DNA of 36,135 nucleotides from MFAQ01 sp964429015 (GCA_964429015.1 CAYSAM010000009.1:1-36135), one strand, 5' to 3'; positions 7,781-16,113 are shown, numbered from the stretch's first letter. Numbers and translations are program-made. Notes: generated from the letters alone by a model not told the origin.

Positions 7781-8274
7781 ACACTGAAACACTAGAAAAA
7801 GAAATAAGGATAGGCTTTACTTTGGAAAACGCTGTCCAGTTGGCAGAGGCTGCCCATGAAGGTCAACTTGATAGAGGTGGTCAGCCTTATATAAACCACC
7901 CAAGAGCTGTAATGGAAAGACTGAGGGGAGATTATTCCAAAATGGCCGGTATACTCCATGACGCTGTTGAAGATACAGACATTACCATTGAAGATCTTAT
8001 TAAACTCGGGGTTCCTGTGGAAGTAATTGAAGCTATAAAACTACTCACACACCCAAAAGACTTCAAAAATACAAAAGAAGAGTATTTTAAAAATATAAAT
8101 AACATAGCCTCGTCCGGAAATCAAATTTCTATCGATGTTAAGTTTTCTGATCTATCAGAAAACTCTAACATTAAGCGCATACCTAACCCAAAAGAACGAG
8201 ACTTCGACAGAGTCAGAAAGTATAAAGAGGCCCAAGATATTCTCAGACCGAAAGTAAGTGAATATTTAAAATAA
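7774..8274 (+). CDS. HD-domain (p)ppGpp hydrolase-like protein
   Basis: Stand-alone HD domain of the SpoT/MESH1 type that would hydrolyse (p)ppGpp or a related nucleotide using a metal ion. Visible motifs are AHEGQLDRGGQPYINHP (His28, His42), LHDAVEDT (His62-Asp63, Glu66-Asp67) and a later KFSDLSEN (Asp126, Asn130), in the order seen in RelA/SpoT hydrolase domains. No synthetase, TGS or ACT domain is present, so it is a small alarmone hydrolase or a divergent pyrophosphohydrolase. Its ATG overlaps the end of gatB by seven bases, which couples its translation to the amidotransferase operon. Confidence 0.85.
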   Translation: MLNTETLEKEIRIGFTLENAVQLAEAAHEGQLDRGGQPYINHPRAVMERLRGDYSKMAGILHDAVEDTDITIEDLIKLGVPVEVIEAIKLLTHPKDFKNTKEEYFKNINNIASSGNQISIDVKFSDLSENSNIKRIPNPKERDFDRVRKYKEAQDILRPKVSEYLK

Positions 8275-8301
8275 CCTCTCTATTACAAAAAACAATATTT
8301 T

Positions 8302-8310
8302 TGCTATAAT
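8302..8310 (+). promoter_or_regulatory. Extended -10 promoter
   Basis: TGC TATAAT, a perfect extended -10, gives a leader of about 27 nt that carries an AAGGAG site before the ATG at 8344. Confidence 0.65.
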
Positions 8311-8343
8311 CATCAAGCAAAATCACTTTTACAAGGAGAATCC

Positions 8344-8634
8344 ATGTCCAATAACGAATTTGAAACAACTGAAATTGTTGCTTTATATCTCGGAAAAGCT
8401 TTTGGCACAAAACAGATGCCAAAAATCAAGCAGCTTGTTGAGTTTTTGATTGGCTCGAGTGAAGGGTTTGACTTCAAAAATGAAAATCTTATGAACAAGA
8501 TTCGCGAGTTGCTCCTCCTCAACAAAGATCTTGCTTGGCTTAAGACCCTAAGCTACAATCGCAAGGAATTTGAAAAATGGATTGCAAATATCAAAAAAAC
8601 TCATGGCGAAAAATTCAAATTAGTTAAAGCTTAG
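8344..8634 (+). CDS. Hypothetical protein, 96 aa
   Basis: No family recognised. It is a soluble helical protein, with hydrophobic repeats in the middle (IRELLLLNKDLAWLKTL) and a basic C-terminus (KKTHGEKFKLVKA). AAGGAG (8333-8338) stands five bases ahead of the ATG. With its own perfect extended -10 promoter and its own terminator it is a separately controlled, probably well-expressed unit. Confidence 0.8.
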   Translation: MSNNEFETTEIVALYLGKAFGTKQMPKIKQLVEFLIGSSEGFDFKNENLMNKIRELLLLNKDLAWLKTLSYNRKEFEKWIANIKKTHGEKFKLVKA

Positions 8635-8645
8635 GTACTTTCCTG

Positions 8646-8670
8646 CCTCCCCGTAAAACGGGAGGTTTTT
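8646..8670 (+). terminator. Rho-independent terminator
   Basis: CCTCCC and GGGAGG pair around CGTAAAAC and are followed by five Ts. Confidence 0.88.
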
Positions 8671-8699
8671 ATTTGGCCTTTCCACCTAAATTGCTTTAG

Positions 8700-9008
8700 C
8701 TATTGGTGGGTCAAAAACCTCTCCAGGTCAACCTTTCCTCCTATTATTTCTACTCCTTCACCCCTGAGTAAAACAATTTTTTTAGCGACTTCTTCACCAC
8801 TCGTTTTTCCCATAAATCCGCCAACTTTACCATCTGACTTAATTACTCTATGACAGGGTACTTCTGGAGCATAAGGATTGTTTTTTAAGGCAGAACCTAC
8901 CGCCCTAAATGCTTTTGTACCCAGTTTTTCCGCCAAAAGTTTATAGGTAGTAACCTTGCCCTTTGGAACTTTTCTCAGCTCTTCATAAACTCTGTCTGCG
9001 AATGTCAT
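8700..9008 (-). CDS. Methylated-DNA-protein cysteine methyltransferase
   Basis: Single-domain O6-alkylguanine-DNA alkyltransferase of 102 residues, removing alkyl groups from guanine by transfer to its own cysteine. The active-site motif PCHRV is intact (Cys52), so it is a true methyltransferase and not an alkyltransferase-like protein, in which Trp usually replaces the Cys. The helix-turn-helix region (KVTTYKLLAEKLG, ARG-like AFRAVGSAL) that intrudes into the DNA minor groove is present, while the N-terminal Ada/Ogt domain is absent. The gene diverges from the aldo/keto reductase across a 20-bp gap; its -10 box lies six bases from its ATG. Confidence 0.93.
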   Translation of the reverse strand: MTFADRVYEELRKVPKGKVTTYKLLAEKLGTKAFRAVGSALKNNPYAPEVPCHRVIKSDGKVGGFMGKTSGEEVAKKIVLLRGEGVEIIGGKVDLERFLTHQ

Positions 9009-9014
9009 GAAAGC

Positions 9015-9022
9015 AGTATACT
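9015..9022. promoter_or_regulatory. Shared palindromic -10 of two divergent leaderless genes
   Basis: AGTATACT is an 8-bp palindrome that reads TATACT on both strands. On the plus strand six bases separate TATACT from the GTG at 9029; on the minus strand six bases separate it from the ATG at 9008. Each transcript would therefore begin at the start codon, and the two promoters cannot be occupied at once. Confidence 0.6.
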
Positions 9023-9028
9023 ATTTTT

Positions 9029-9820
9029 GTGGAATCAAAAAAAATAAACATCCCCAAGATAGGTCTTGGTACTTGGAATATAAAGTCAGACGACTTGATA
9101 AAAATAATTCCACAAGCCATAAAACTTGGTTATCGTCACTTTGATACCGCCCGCAAATACAGTAACGAAGAGGGGGTAGGGGAGGGGATAAAAAAATCCG
9201 GAATTAATCGTAATGAAGTTTTTATTACCACCAAACTTTGGGTCACTGACTTTCTCCGAACAAAAAATGCTTTTGAAGCTAGTTTGGAAAGACTGCAGAT
9301 AGATTATGTAGATTTGTATTTAATTCATTGGCCATTCCCCTTTTGGACCAAAGCCTGGGTAGAGCTAGAGAGAATACACAAAACGGGTAAAGCCAGATCC
9401 ATTGGCGTCAGCAATTTTGGTATAAAAGAACTCTCTTACATAAAAAAGAATTACCAAATTACTCCTGCTGTAAACCAAATTGAATTTAGCCCCTTTTATT
9501 ACAAAAAAGAACTTCTCGATTACTGTCAAGCGGAAGGTATTACCGTTTCCGCTTACAGCCCCTTAACTAGGGGATATCGCCTAACTGATCCAAAGATTCA
9601 AGTTATTGCCGATAAGTACCAGCGTACTATCCCTCAAATACTCCTCGCTTGGTGCCTGCAGCACGGTTTGGTGGTACTACCTAAATCTACCTCCCCTGAA
9701 CACTTGTGGGAGAACCTAGACGCTCAAAACATAAAACTGCTTGATAAGGACATGGACTACCTAGACTCTCTAAACGAAAACTACTCTGCCCTCTCTACCT
9801 TCTGGAGCAAGAAAAAGTAA
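9029..9820 (+). CDS. Aldo/keto reductase
   Basis: NADPH-dependent oxidoreductase of the aldo/keto reductase superfamily, a TIM barrel that reduces aldehydes or ketones. The catalytic tetrad is visible: Asp39 (HFDTA), Tyr44, Lys69 (TTKLW) and His100 (LIHWP). The cofactor-binding end (VVLPKSTSPEHLWENL) is in the usual place. Its 263 residues match the compact 2,5-diketo-gluconate reductase-like bacterial group. The start is GTG, six bases after a TATACT box shared with the divergent alkyltransferase gene, so the mRNA is probably leaderless. The substrate cannot be told from sequence. Confidence 0.93.
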   Translation: MESKKINIPKIGLGTWNIKSDDLIKIIPQAIKLGYRHFDTARKYSNEEGVGEGIKKSGINRNEVFITTKLWVTDFLRTKNAFEASLERLQIDYVDLYLIHWPFPFWTKAWVELERIHKTGKARSIGVSNFGIKELSYIKKNYQITPAVNQIEFSPFYYKKELLDYCQAEGITVSAYSPLTRGYRLTDPKIQVIADKYQRTIPQILLAWCLQHGLVVLPKSTSPEHLWENLDAQNIKLLDKDMDYLDSLNENYSALSTFWSKKK

Positions 9821-9845
9821 GGTTGAAAAAATATCCTATAAGTAG

Positions 9846-9851
9846 TATAAT
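9846..9851 (+). promoter_or_regulatory. -10 box TATAAT
   Basis: A perfect TATAAT gives a short leader carrying a GGAGG site for the gene starting at 9881. Confidence 0.55.
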
Positions 9852-9880
9852 ACCGCAAAACCCTAATTGTGGAGGAACAA

Positions 9881-10174
9881 ATGCAGACATTAACAGCGTT
9901 AAAAAAACACTGGGAAAGCTTTCAAAAGACGAAAACATATGAAGTATTGAGCGTAATTGGAGTATGGTTATGGATACTATTTTGCTTCATCTGCTTTGTT
10001 GTAGTTATGGCACTGGTGGTAGGCTTTTTTATTAAATTTGCAATTCCATGGTATATAGGCCTCACTGCAGCGGCCATGGCTGGTAGCGCAGAATCAATGG
10101 CAAAATTGATAGTTGTGACAGTAGTTTGTGCGGTGCTGCTGCTTGTTGCGCTTAACTCCCTCGTTAGAAGTTAA
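9881..10174 (+). CDS. Small membrane protein, 97 aa
   Basis: No family recognised. A hydrophilic N-terminal part of about 25 residues is followed by two long hydrophobic stretches (about 24-55 and 75-93) with a Gly/Ala-rich connection. GGAGG (9871-9875) stands five bases ahead of the ATG at 9881, which is preferred to the in-frame GTG at 9869 because that codon lies upstream of the ribosome-binding site. It has its own promoter and terminator. Confidence 0.75.
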   Translation: MQTLTALKKHWESFQKTKTYEVLSVIGVWLWILFCFICFVVVMALVVGFFIKFAIPWYIGLTAAAMAGSAESMAKLIVVTVVCAVLLLVALNSLVRS

Positions 10175-10183
10175 GATCTATAA

Positions 10184-10213
10184 GGGTCGAGAAATATCTC
10201 GGCTCTTTTTTTT
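10184..10213 (+). terminator. Rho-independent terminator
   Basis: CGAG/CTCG core with wobble-extended stem, followed by eight Ts, 10 bp after the membrane protein gene. Confidence 0.8.
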
Positions 10214-10267
10214 GTACTAAAAACTCCAGGTGAAAATAAAAGCCAACTCCCGTAAGATAAATAAGTT

Positions 10268-13200
10268 ATGCCAAAGTTTACTCACCTCCACGTCCACACA
10301 GAATTTTCCCTTTTAGACGGGATGAGTAAAATTGGTAAGCTCATCACTAAAACCAAAGAATTCGAGCAAACTCATTTGGCCATTACCGACCACGGCTCCA
10401 TGTATGGTGCCATTGAGTTTTACAAAAAAACTACCAAGGAAGGTATTAAGCCTATTATTGGCTGTGAAATCTACTTGGCCAAAGATAGCCGCTTCGACAA
10501 AAACAAGTCCGACGCTAACCACCTCCTTTTGCTAGCAGAAGATTTTGAAGGTTATCAAAACATTATGAAGATAGTAACCATTGGTCAGACCGAAGGCTTT
10601 TACTACAAACCCCGCGCCGACAAAGAAACCTTGGCCAAGTACTCTAAAGGAGTTATTTGCACTACTGCCTGCCCTGCAGGAAGAGTCCAAAGATTAATTC
10701 ACGATGAGGGTTATGAAGCGGCCAAAAAAGAAATTCAAGAATACGAACAAATTTTTGGCAGTAAGAATGTTTTAATTGAGCTCCAAAGACATCACTACAA
10801 CAAATATGCTGAAAATAGCAATGTTCCAGCCGACATAAAACCAAAACTTCTTGAGTTTTACGACAACGAAAGAAAAGCCGAAGAAGTTCTTATAAAACTT
10901 TCCCGAGATCTAGGATTACCTCTGGTAGCCACTAACGACGCCCATTATGTCAGCCCAGACGATGCCGCCGCTCAAGATGCCTTGGTTTGTGTGCAGACAG
11001 GTAAGGTCATTGAGGACATTCAGCGCATGCGCTACATCGACACACCAGACTTTTATCTTAAGTCACCAGACGAAATGACTGAAGACTTCAAAGATTTACC
11101 TGAAGCCATAGAAAATACTCAAAAAGTTGCCGATCGTTGCAATATTGAAATAAAAATTGGTGAATGGTACTTTCCAAAGTTAGATTTGCCAGATGGAAAA
11201 TCTGCGGGAGAAGTTTTGAGACAAAGAGCTTACGATGGTTGTAAGGAAATTTTTGGTTCTGTAAATGATATTCAGTCCGAAAGATTGGATTATGAACTCG
11301 ATATTATAGAAAAAAAGGGATATTCGCCTTACTTTCTTTTGGAATCTGGAATCGTTAAATTTGCGGATAAAGAGGGAATATATACCAACACTAGAGGTTC
11401 TGCAGCTGGATCTTTTGTTTCTTATTGTGTCGGTATTACCACAGTTGATCCACTGTATTTCCGTTTACCATTTGAAAGATTTTTAAATCCCTTTCGCCCT
11501 TCTCCTCCAGATATTGACTTGGACGTTTCCGATATTCATCGCGACGAACTCATAAAATACTTGGCGGATACTTATGGACACGAAAAAGTTGGTCAAGTCT
11601 GTACCTTTGGAACTCTAAAAGCTCGTGCGGCAGTCCGTGATATTGGTCGCGTTATGGGGATGCCATACTCTCAAGTCGACAAAATCAGTAAAACGATCCC
11701 TGAGGGTAGCCAAGGCTTTCCCATGACACTCAAAAAGGCACTCGAAACAACTCCAGAACTTCAAAAAATGAAAATGGATGACCCACAAGTTCGCGATCTC
11801 CTCAACATGGCCCAAAAAGTGGAAAGTAACGCCCGTCATTTATCTGTTCATGCTGCTGCAGTTATCGTCGGTCCTGACGATCTTGTAAAGTACACTCCAC
11901 TCCAGCTTGAGTCTGGTGGTGGCAACCGCATTATTACTCAGTACGAAATGCATGCTTGTGAAGATGTTGGTCTAATTAAGCTTGATATTTTGGGTATTGC
12001 AAACTTAACTATTTTAGCCAATGCAGTAAAACTTGTAGAAGAACTTCACGGCAAAAAAATAAATATTAAAAAAGTTCCACTAGATGATACCGAAACTTAC
12101 GAAATGCTCTCTCGAGGTGAAACTTTTGGCGTTTTTCAACTTTCTGGTGGAGGCATGACTAAATATCTGGTTGATCTTCACCCCGAAAGAATCGAGGACA
12201 TTATGGCTATGGTGGCTTTGTATCGCCCAGGTCCTATGGGAAGTATTCCCGAGTATATTGCTCGCAAACGAGATAGCTCAAAGATTTCCTATTTTGTCCC
12301 TGGCCTAGAAAAAATCTTGGATATGTCTTACGGTATCATTACTTACCAAGACGATGTTTTATTCATGGCTATTCAACTTGCTGGATATAACTGGGAAGAA
12401 GCCGACAAATTTAGAAAAGCCATAGGTAAAAAAATAGTTGCTGAAATGGCTGCCCAGCACGAAAAATTTGTAAATGGATGTGTGGAGCACTCCAATATTC
12501 CTCGCGAAAAAGCTGAAGAGTTATTTGGTCAAATTGAAACTTTTGCTGCATATGGTTTTAACAAAGCCCATGCTGCTAGTTATGGCATTGTGGCTTATTG
12601 GACTGCATATGTAAAAGCCCACTACCCAGTAGAGTACATGACTGCCTTAATGTCTGTAGAAGCTTTGGACACTGACAAGGTTGTTGCCGCTATTGCCGAG
12701 TGTGAAAAATTAGGTATCAAGGTTTTGCCACCAGATGTTAACGAATCTAATATTGATTTTACCGTTGTCGATCTTCCCGAAGATCAATGGCTAGAAGAAG
12801 GACGAGCCAGATCAACCGGTAAAGCTATTCGTTTTGGTTTATCTGCCATTAAAAATGTCGGCACTGCTGCCATTGCTTCTATTTTGGAACAAAGAAAGAG
12901 TGGAGAGTATGGTTCTTTTACCAATTTTTTAAGCCGTGTAGATTTACAAAAAGTAAACAAAAGAGTAGCTGAATCTCTCATTAGAGCCGGAGCTATGGAT
13001 AGATATGGGAACAGGGCGCAGTTAATTGCTGCACTTCCTATTGTTCGCGACAACACAGTAAAAGCACAAAAATCCCAAAAAGGTGGTCAGGAAAGTTTAT
13101 TTGCAGCACACGATTCCGAAAAAACCGACAAAGATAATCTTCCTAATATTCCCGAAATGCCTCTAGATGAAAAATTAAAACTAGAAAAAGAACTACTTGG

Positions 13201-13774
13201 GTTTTATTTATCTGATCACCCCGTTAAAAAAATCGTTCGTATTGTTTCTAATATCATTAGTCACAAAATAAATCAGCTAGATCCAGCGCTTCACTTAAAC
13301 CAAACCGTAACCTTGGCAGGAATAGTATCACGTAATAAGCAAGTTGTTACCAAAAAGAGTAATGCCAAAATGGCCTTTATAACTCTGGAGGATGATACTG
13401 GATCAATAGATTGCATAGTTTTTCCTAAACTTTTTGCCGAAAATCCTGATTTGTGGAACGAAGACCAGCCTCTTATTGTCAAAGGTAAGATTGACAACCG
13501 CGAAGACAAACTTCAGGTGGTTGTTGATTCAGGTATACAAATCGACACCCAAAAGACACCACAAGATATGATCCATGAAATCTTTATAAAGTCTGGCACT
13601 CCAAAGTCTATTATGGAAGAAGTCTCAAAAATGCTCAAAAGTGCTCCTGGTGACCACGAAATAATCGTTGCTATTGAAACTGGAAACAACCTCAAGAAGA
13701 TAACATTACCCTATAAGATAGATTATACCGCAGAACTAGCTAAAGAAGTAGAAAAAAAGCTCCAAGGCTGGTAG
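10268..13774 (+). CDS. dnaE: DNA polymerase III alpha subunit
   Basis: Replicative polymerase of the DnaE1 type, 1168 residues, close to the E. coli length. Domains in order: PHP domain beginning HLHVHTEFSLLDG (His6, His8, His10), palm with the catalytic aspartates in PDIDLDVSD (Asp417 and Asp419), thumb/fingers with FGTLKARAAVRDIGR, a helix-hairpin-helix region, and a C-terminal OB fold. An internal clamp-binding motif QESLF is at residues 941-945. It ends six bases before the rplS GTG (12 before the preferred ATG). The ATG follows a weak TAAGAT box and lacks a ribosome-binding site. Confidence 0.98.
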   Translation: MPKFTHLHVHTEFSLLDGMSKIGKLITKTKEFEQTHLAITDHGSMYGAIEFYKKTTKEGIKPIIGCEIYLAKDSRFDKNKSDANHLLLLAEDFEGYQNIMKIVTIGQTEGFYYKPRADKETLAKYSKGVICTTACPAGRVQRLIHDEGYEAAKKEIQEYEQIFGSKNVLIELQRHHYNKYAENSNVPADIKPKLLEFYDNERKAEEVLIKLSRDLGLPLVATNDAHYVSPDDAAAQDALVCVQTGKVIEDIQRMRYIDTPDFYLKSPDEMTEDFKDLPEAIENTQKVADRCNIEIKIGEWYFPKLDLPDGKSAGEVLRQRAYDGCKEIFGSVNDIQSERLDYELDIIEKKGYSPYFLLESGIVKFADKEGIYTNTRGSAAGSFVSYCVGITTVDPLYFRLPFERFLNPFRPSPPDIDLDVSDIHRDELIKYLADTYGHEKVGQVCTFGTLKARAAVRDIGRVMGMPYSQVDKISKTIPEGSQGFPMTLKKALETTPELQKMKMDDPQVRDLLNMAQKVESNARHLSVHAAAVIVGPDDLVKYTPLQLESGGGNRIITQYEMHACEDVGLIKLDILGIANLTILANAVKLVEELHGKKINIKKVPLDDTETYEMLSRGETFGVFQLSGGGMTKYLVDLHPERIEDIMAMVALYRPGPMGSIPEYIARKRDSSKISYFVPGLEKILDMSYGIITYQDDVLFMAIQLAGYNWEEADKFRKAIGKKIVAEMAAQHEKFVNGCVEHSNIPREKAEELFGQIETFAAYGFNKAHAASYGIVAYWTAYVKAHYPVEYMTALMSVEALDTDKVVAAIAECEKLGIKVLPPDVNESNIDFTVVDLPEDQWLEEGRARSTGKAIRFGLSAIKNVGTAAIASILEQRKSGEYGSFTNFLSRVDLQKVNKRVAESLIRAGAMDRYGNRAQLIAALPIVRDNTVKAQKSQKGGQESLFAAHDSEKTDKDNLPNIPEMPLDEKLKLEKELLGFYLSDHPVKKIVRIVSNIISHKINQLDPALHLNQTVTLAGIVSRNKQVVTKKSNAKMAFITLEDDTGSIDCIVFPKLFAENPDLWNEDQPLIVKGKIDNREDKLQVVVDSGIQIDTQKTPQDMIHEIFIKSGTPKSIMEEVSKMLKSAPGDHEIIVAIETGNNLKKITLPYKIDYTAELAKEVEKKLQGW

Positions 13775-13777
13775 AAT
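13769..13777 (+). promoter_or_regulatory. Extended -10 promoter of rplS overlapping the dnaE stop
   Basis: TGG TAGAAT contains the dnaE stop codon TAG. Normal spacing places the transcript start around 13784-13786, at the ATG of rplS. Confidence 0.45.
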
Positions 13778-13785
13778 AAGTGGCT

Positions 13786-14304
13786 ATGGCAAATCAAATC
13801 AACTGGCAAAACAAAATTAACTTTGGGGTAGGCGATACTCTAAAGGTTTCCCTTTCTGTTAAGGAGGGTGAAAAAACTCGTACTCAATTATTCCAGGGCA
13901 TTGTGATCGCTATTCGAGGCACTGGTGAGGGTAAAAATTTTATAGTTCGCAAAATTGCAGTCGGAGGAGTGGGTGTTGAGCGTATTCTACCCATCAACTC
14001 TCCTATCATCAATGGTATTGAAATAGTTAAAAAGGGTAAGGTTCGCCGAGCCAAGCTATATTATCTTCGTAATTTATTGGGCAAAAAAGCTACAAAAATT
14101 AAGGACGTCTTTGTCAAAAAAGGTCTTTCTGCTATGCTCCCTGTAGTTGAAGAGCAAGTAAGTACTCCTGAAACCAAGGAGGAGAAAGTTCGCCCCGAGG
14201 CTCCAAAGGTAAAAAACGCACCAAAAGTTGATGCTCCCAAGGTCAAAAAGGTCAAAAAAGGACCAAAAAAGATTGTCCGCAAGGAAAAAGTCTTTGTCCG
14301 CTAA
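13786..14304 (+). CDS. rplS: Ribosomal protein bL19 with extended tail
   Basis: Large-subunit ribosomal protein at the 30S-50S interface. The first 112 or so residues show the family pattern: FGVGDTLKVSLSVKEG, QLFQGIVIAIRG, FIVRKIAVGGVGVERILPINSPII and RRAKLYYLRNLLGKKATKIK. A Lys/Pro/Val-rich tail of about 55 residues, probably disordered, follows; normal L19 ends near residue 115. ATG 13786 is preferred over GTG 13780 because the extended -10 at 13769-13777 would start transcription at about the ATG. It lies directly after dnaE and ends in a strong terminator. The symbol follows the L19 family name. Confidence 0.95.
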   Translation: MANQINWQNKINFGVGDTLKVSLSVKEGEKTRTQLFQGIVIAIRGTGEGKNFIVRKIAVGGVGVERILPINSPIINGIEIVKKGKVRRAKLYYLRNLLGKKATKIKDVFVKKGLSAMLPVVEEQVSTPETKEEKVRPEAPKVKNAPKVDAPKVKKVKKGPKKIVRKEKVFVR

Positions 14305-14312
14305 ATACAATT

Positions 14313-14346
14313 CAAAAAAAATCCCTCCGATCGGAGGGATTTTTTT
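14313..14346. terminator. Bidirectional terminator
   Basis: ATCCCTCC-GATC-GGAGGGAT with an A run before and T run after. It ends rplS on the plus strand and the 105-residue gene on the minus strand, whose stop codon lies in the T run. Confidence 0.93.
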
Positions 14347-14662
14347 ATTTCTTAGTCTCTTTTTTTATAAGTTTCCAGTGATACAGGTACAAAGGTGCCC
14401 CAACTACTAGCATAGAAAGGGAATTTGTAAGCTCTCTTTGTCTTTGGTTTCGCATCTCTATTGCTTGCCTCTTTTCAATATCTTCTTTAGGCTCAATCAC
14501 CACCCCCTTTTCATTAGTAGTGGGCACGGCAATATAATATCGATCGGCTTCTTTGAATATGGTCATTTTTAAACTCAAGTTTACTAGCTGGATACTTCCA
14601 ATAACTACAATCAACAATCCAACAAAGGAAAAAAGGTACAAATATAGCAGTCTTAAGTTCAT
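14345..14662 (-). CDS. Membrane protein of unknown function, 105 aa
   Basis: No family recognised with certainty. Two hydrophobic helices (about 6-30 and 84-98) flank a charged loop rich in Glu, Arg and Lys that looks helical (EDIEKRQAIEMRNQRQREL). The loop would face one side of the membrane as a hairpin. It starts one base after the stop codon of the upstream Nudix gene, so the two are co-transcribed. It ends at a bidirectional terminator. Confidence 0.75.
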   Translation of the reverse strand: MNLRLLYLYLFSFVGLLIVVIGSIQLVNLSLKMTIFKEADRYYIAVPTTNEKGVVIEPKEDIEKRQAIEMRNQRQRELTNSLSMLVVGAPLYLYHWKLIKKETKK

Positions 14663-14663
14663 A

Positions 14664-15332
14664 TTAATCAGTAATTATTAATTTTCGCTCTTTAAATTTG
14701 TAGTACTCTGCTGGTCGATGCGCCTTTCCATCGCTCTTTTTACCAGTAGCTACTAGTATTCCGGTCGACAAAATCTTTTTGCGAAAGTTTCTCTTATCTA
14801 TACTTGTTCCCAATATTACCTCGTGTTTTCTCTGTAGATCAGTAAGAGTAAAATTTTCAGGTAAAAGACCCATGACAATGTTTGAGTATCCAATTTTACT
14901 TCTTAGTCTTTCAATCCCGTAACTAATAATCTTTTTATGATCAAAGGCAAGCTTGGGTAGCTTATCTGTATCAAAAAGTTTTGCTTCTCTAGCATCGCCA
15001 GTAGACTTTAAATTCCAGTTTGTAGAGTCTGCCAAAGCCAAGTAGGTAACCGTGATTACTCTAGAGCGTGGGTCACGACGTGGATCTCCAAAGGTAAAAA
15101 GTTGCTCAAGGTAAACATCATCAACATTAGACTCCTCCTTAAGCTCCCTCATTGCTGCATCTTCCAAGGATTCGTCTATTCTTACAAAGCCACCAGGTAG
15201 AGCCCAGGAACCCTTAAAGGGGTCAATGTCGCGCTTAATAAGCATGATTTTAAGTTGACCCTCCAAAACTGTAAACAGAAGAACATCTGTGGCTACTGAA
15301 GGTTTTTGAAATTTATCTAATTCTGATCTCAT
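14664..15332 (-). CDS. NrtR-like Nudix protein with winged-helix C-terminus
   Basis: Residues 10-150 form a Nudix domain with the box beginning GGFVRIDESLEDAA and continuing REL-EE, complete enough to be catalytic. The C-terminal third (about 155-222) reads like the winged helix of NrtR regulators: FTLTDLQ, DKRNFRKKILSTGIL, then HRPAEYYKF. NrtR proteins sense ADP-ribose or related nucleotides and repress NAD metabolism genes; some Nudix proteins with this layout still hydrolyse ADP-ribose. No NAD gene is adjacent, so the target is unknown. It is co-transcribed with the small membrane protein downstream. Confidence 0.87.
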   Translation of the reverse strand: MRSELDKFQKPSVATDVLLFTVLEGQLKIMLIKRDIDPFKGSWALPGGFVRIDESLEDAAMRELKEESNVDDVYLEQLFTFGDPRRDPRSRVITVTYLALADSTNWNLKSTGDAREAKLFDTDKLPKLAFDHKKIISYGIERLRSKIGYSNIVMGLLPENFTLTDLQRKHEVILGTSIDKRNFRKKILSTGILVATGKKSDGKAHRPAEYYKFKERKLIITD

Positions 15333-15362
15333 GACTTATTCTATCTCAAATTTTACCTAATG

Positions 15363-15368
15363 TATAAT
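15363..15368 (+). promoter_or_regulatory. -10 box TATAAT
   Basis: A perfect TATAAT, 34 bases before the TTG start at 15403, gives a leader of about 28 nt with an AAGGAG site. The leader starts with the 13-mer ATCCCAGAACATT that is also found before the gene at 22861. Confidence 0.6.
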
Positions 15369-15402
15369 ATACACATCCCAGAACATTACAAGGAGTATTA
15401 TT

Positions 15403-16062
15403 TTGAACGCATATCAAAAGAAATTCGAAGGACTTGGATTACAGATTGCTGAGGGTACCAATACCTTAACAGCAAAAGATGTGGCTGCGATTGCCGAAGC
15501 ACTCGACTTTTCCAGCTTTAACCCAAAATATCTTCCACAAGCAAACCTCGCCGATAAGTCTCCAAAAAACTCTAAGCACTATTCGATTGTCTATATCTGC
15601 AATCTCTTTAAGGGAATGACCCCGGAAAAGCTTATGAAGTTGGAAACTGGTTGGCTAAAGCAGGCACATAAAATATCTGGATCATCAAATAATGACGAGA
15701 AAGACGTTCCGGCCGACCTGGTTACCCCTCAGATCATTTCACGCATTATTGCCCTTGCTTATTTTCTCCATCGTCTGGAAACAGGAAAAATTAAGGTAAG
15801 TAAAAGTGCTGCAGACTGGATGGTTCGCAAGTCATTGGCTGGTATAAATGTCTTTTTGGTCAACCCTACCTTAAAGGGAGAAGTTAGAATGACCAAAGTA
15901 AGGGTTGGTAAGAAGTGGGTAAATGCGTACGATTTCTTTATGCAAAATGGTGTGCTGGTGGGCTACTACGGTAAGTTTCTCCCAAATCCGCAAGTAAGCT
16001 TACCGTATATCTTTTCCTTGCTGCATCGCGATGCACTTCGCCCCGAAGTATACAAAAAGTAA
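15403..16062 (+). CDS. Hypothetical protein, 219 aa
   Basis: No family recognised. It is a soluble protein with an Ala-rich helical start (TAKDVAAIAEAL), a Lys/Ser-rich middle (about 82-105) and a C-terminal half containing IISRIIALAYFLHRLETGK, then VRVGKKWVNAYDFF and NPQVSLPYIFSLLHRDAL. The start is TTG, fixed by AAGGAG seven bases upstream. It has its own perfect -10 and terminator, which suggests a regulated single-gene unit. Confidence 0.8.
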   Translation: MNAYQKKFEGLGLQIAEGTNTLTAKDVAAIAEALDFSSFNPKYLPQANLADKSPKNSKHYSIVYICNLFKGMTPEKLMKLETGWLKQAHKISGSSNNDEKDVPADLVTPQIISRIIALAYFLHRLETGKIKVSKSAADWMVRKSLAGINVFLVNPTLKGEVRMTKVRVGKKWVNAYDFFMQNGVLVGYYGKFLPNPQVSLPYIFSLLHRDALRPEVYKK

Positions 16063-16078
16063 CAACTCAGTACAAAAA

Positions 16079-16106
16079 AGACCCCGAATTCCGGGGTCTT
16101 CTTCTT
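16079..16106. terminator. Bidirectional terminator between convergent genes
   Basis: AGACCCCG / CGGGGTCT stem with an A run on the left and a T-rich run on the right. It ends the 219-residue gene and the FMN reductase gene. Confidence 0.9.
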
Positions 16107-16113
16107 TTAAAAA

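Noticed and set aside
10268..13774. Intein or split in dnaE
   Set aside because: The reading frame is continuous at normal length and all domains follow without an insertion.
13780..13785. GTG start of rplS
   Set aside because: It lies two bases after the likely -10 box, so it would not be in the transcript; ATG 13786 fits. If another promoter is used, GTG remains possible.
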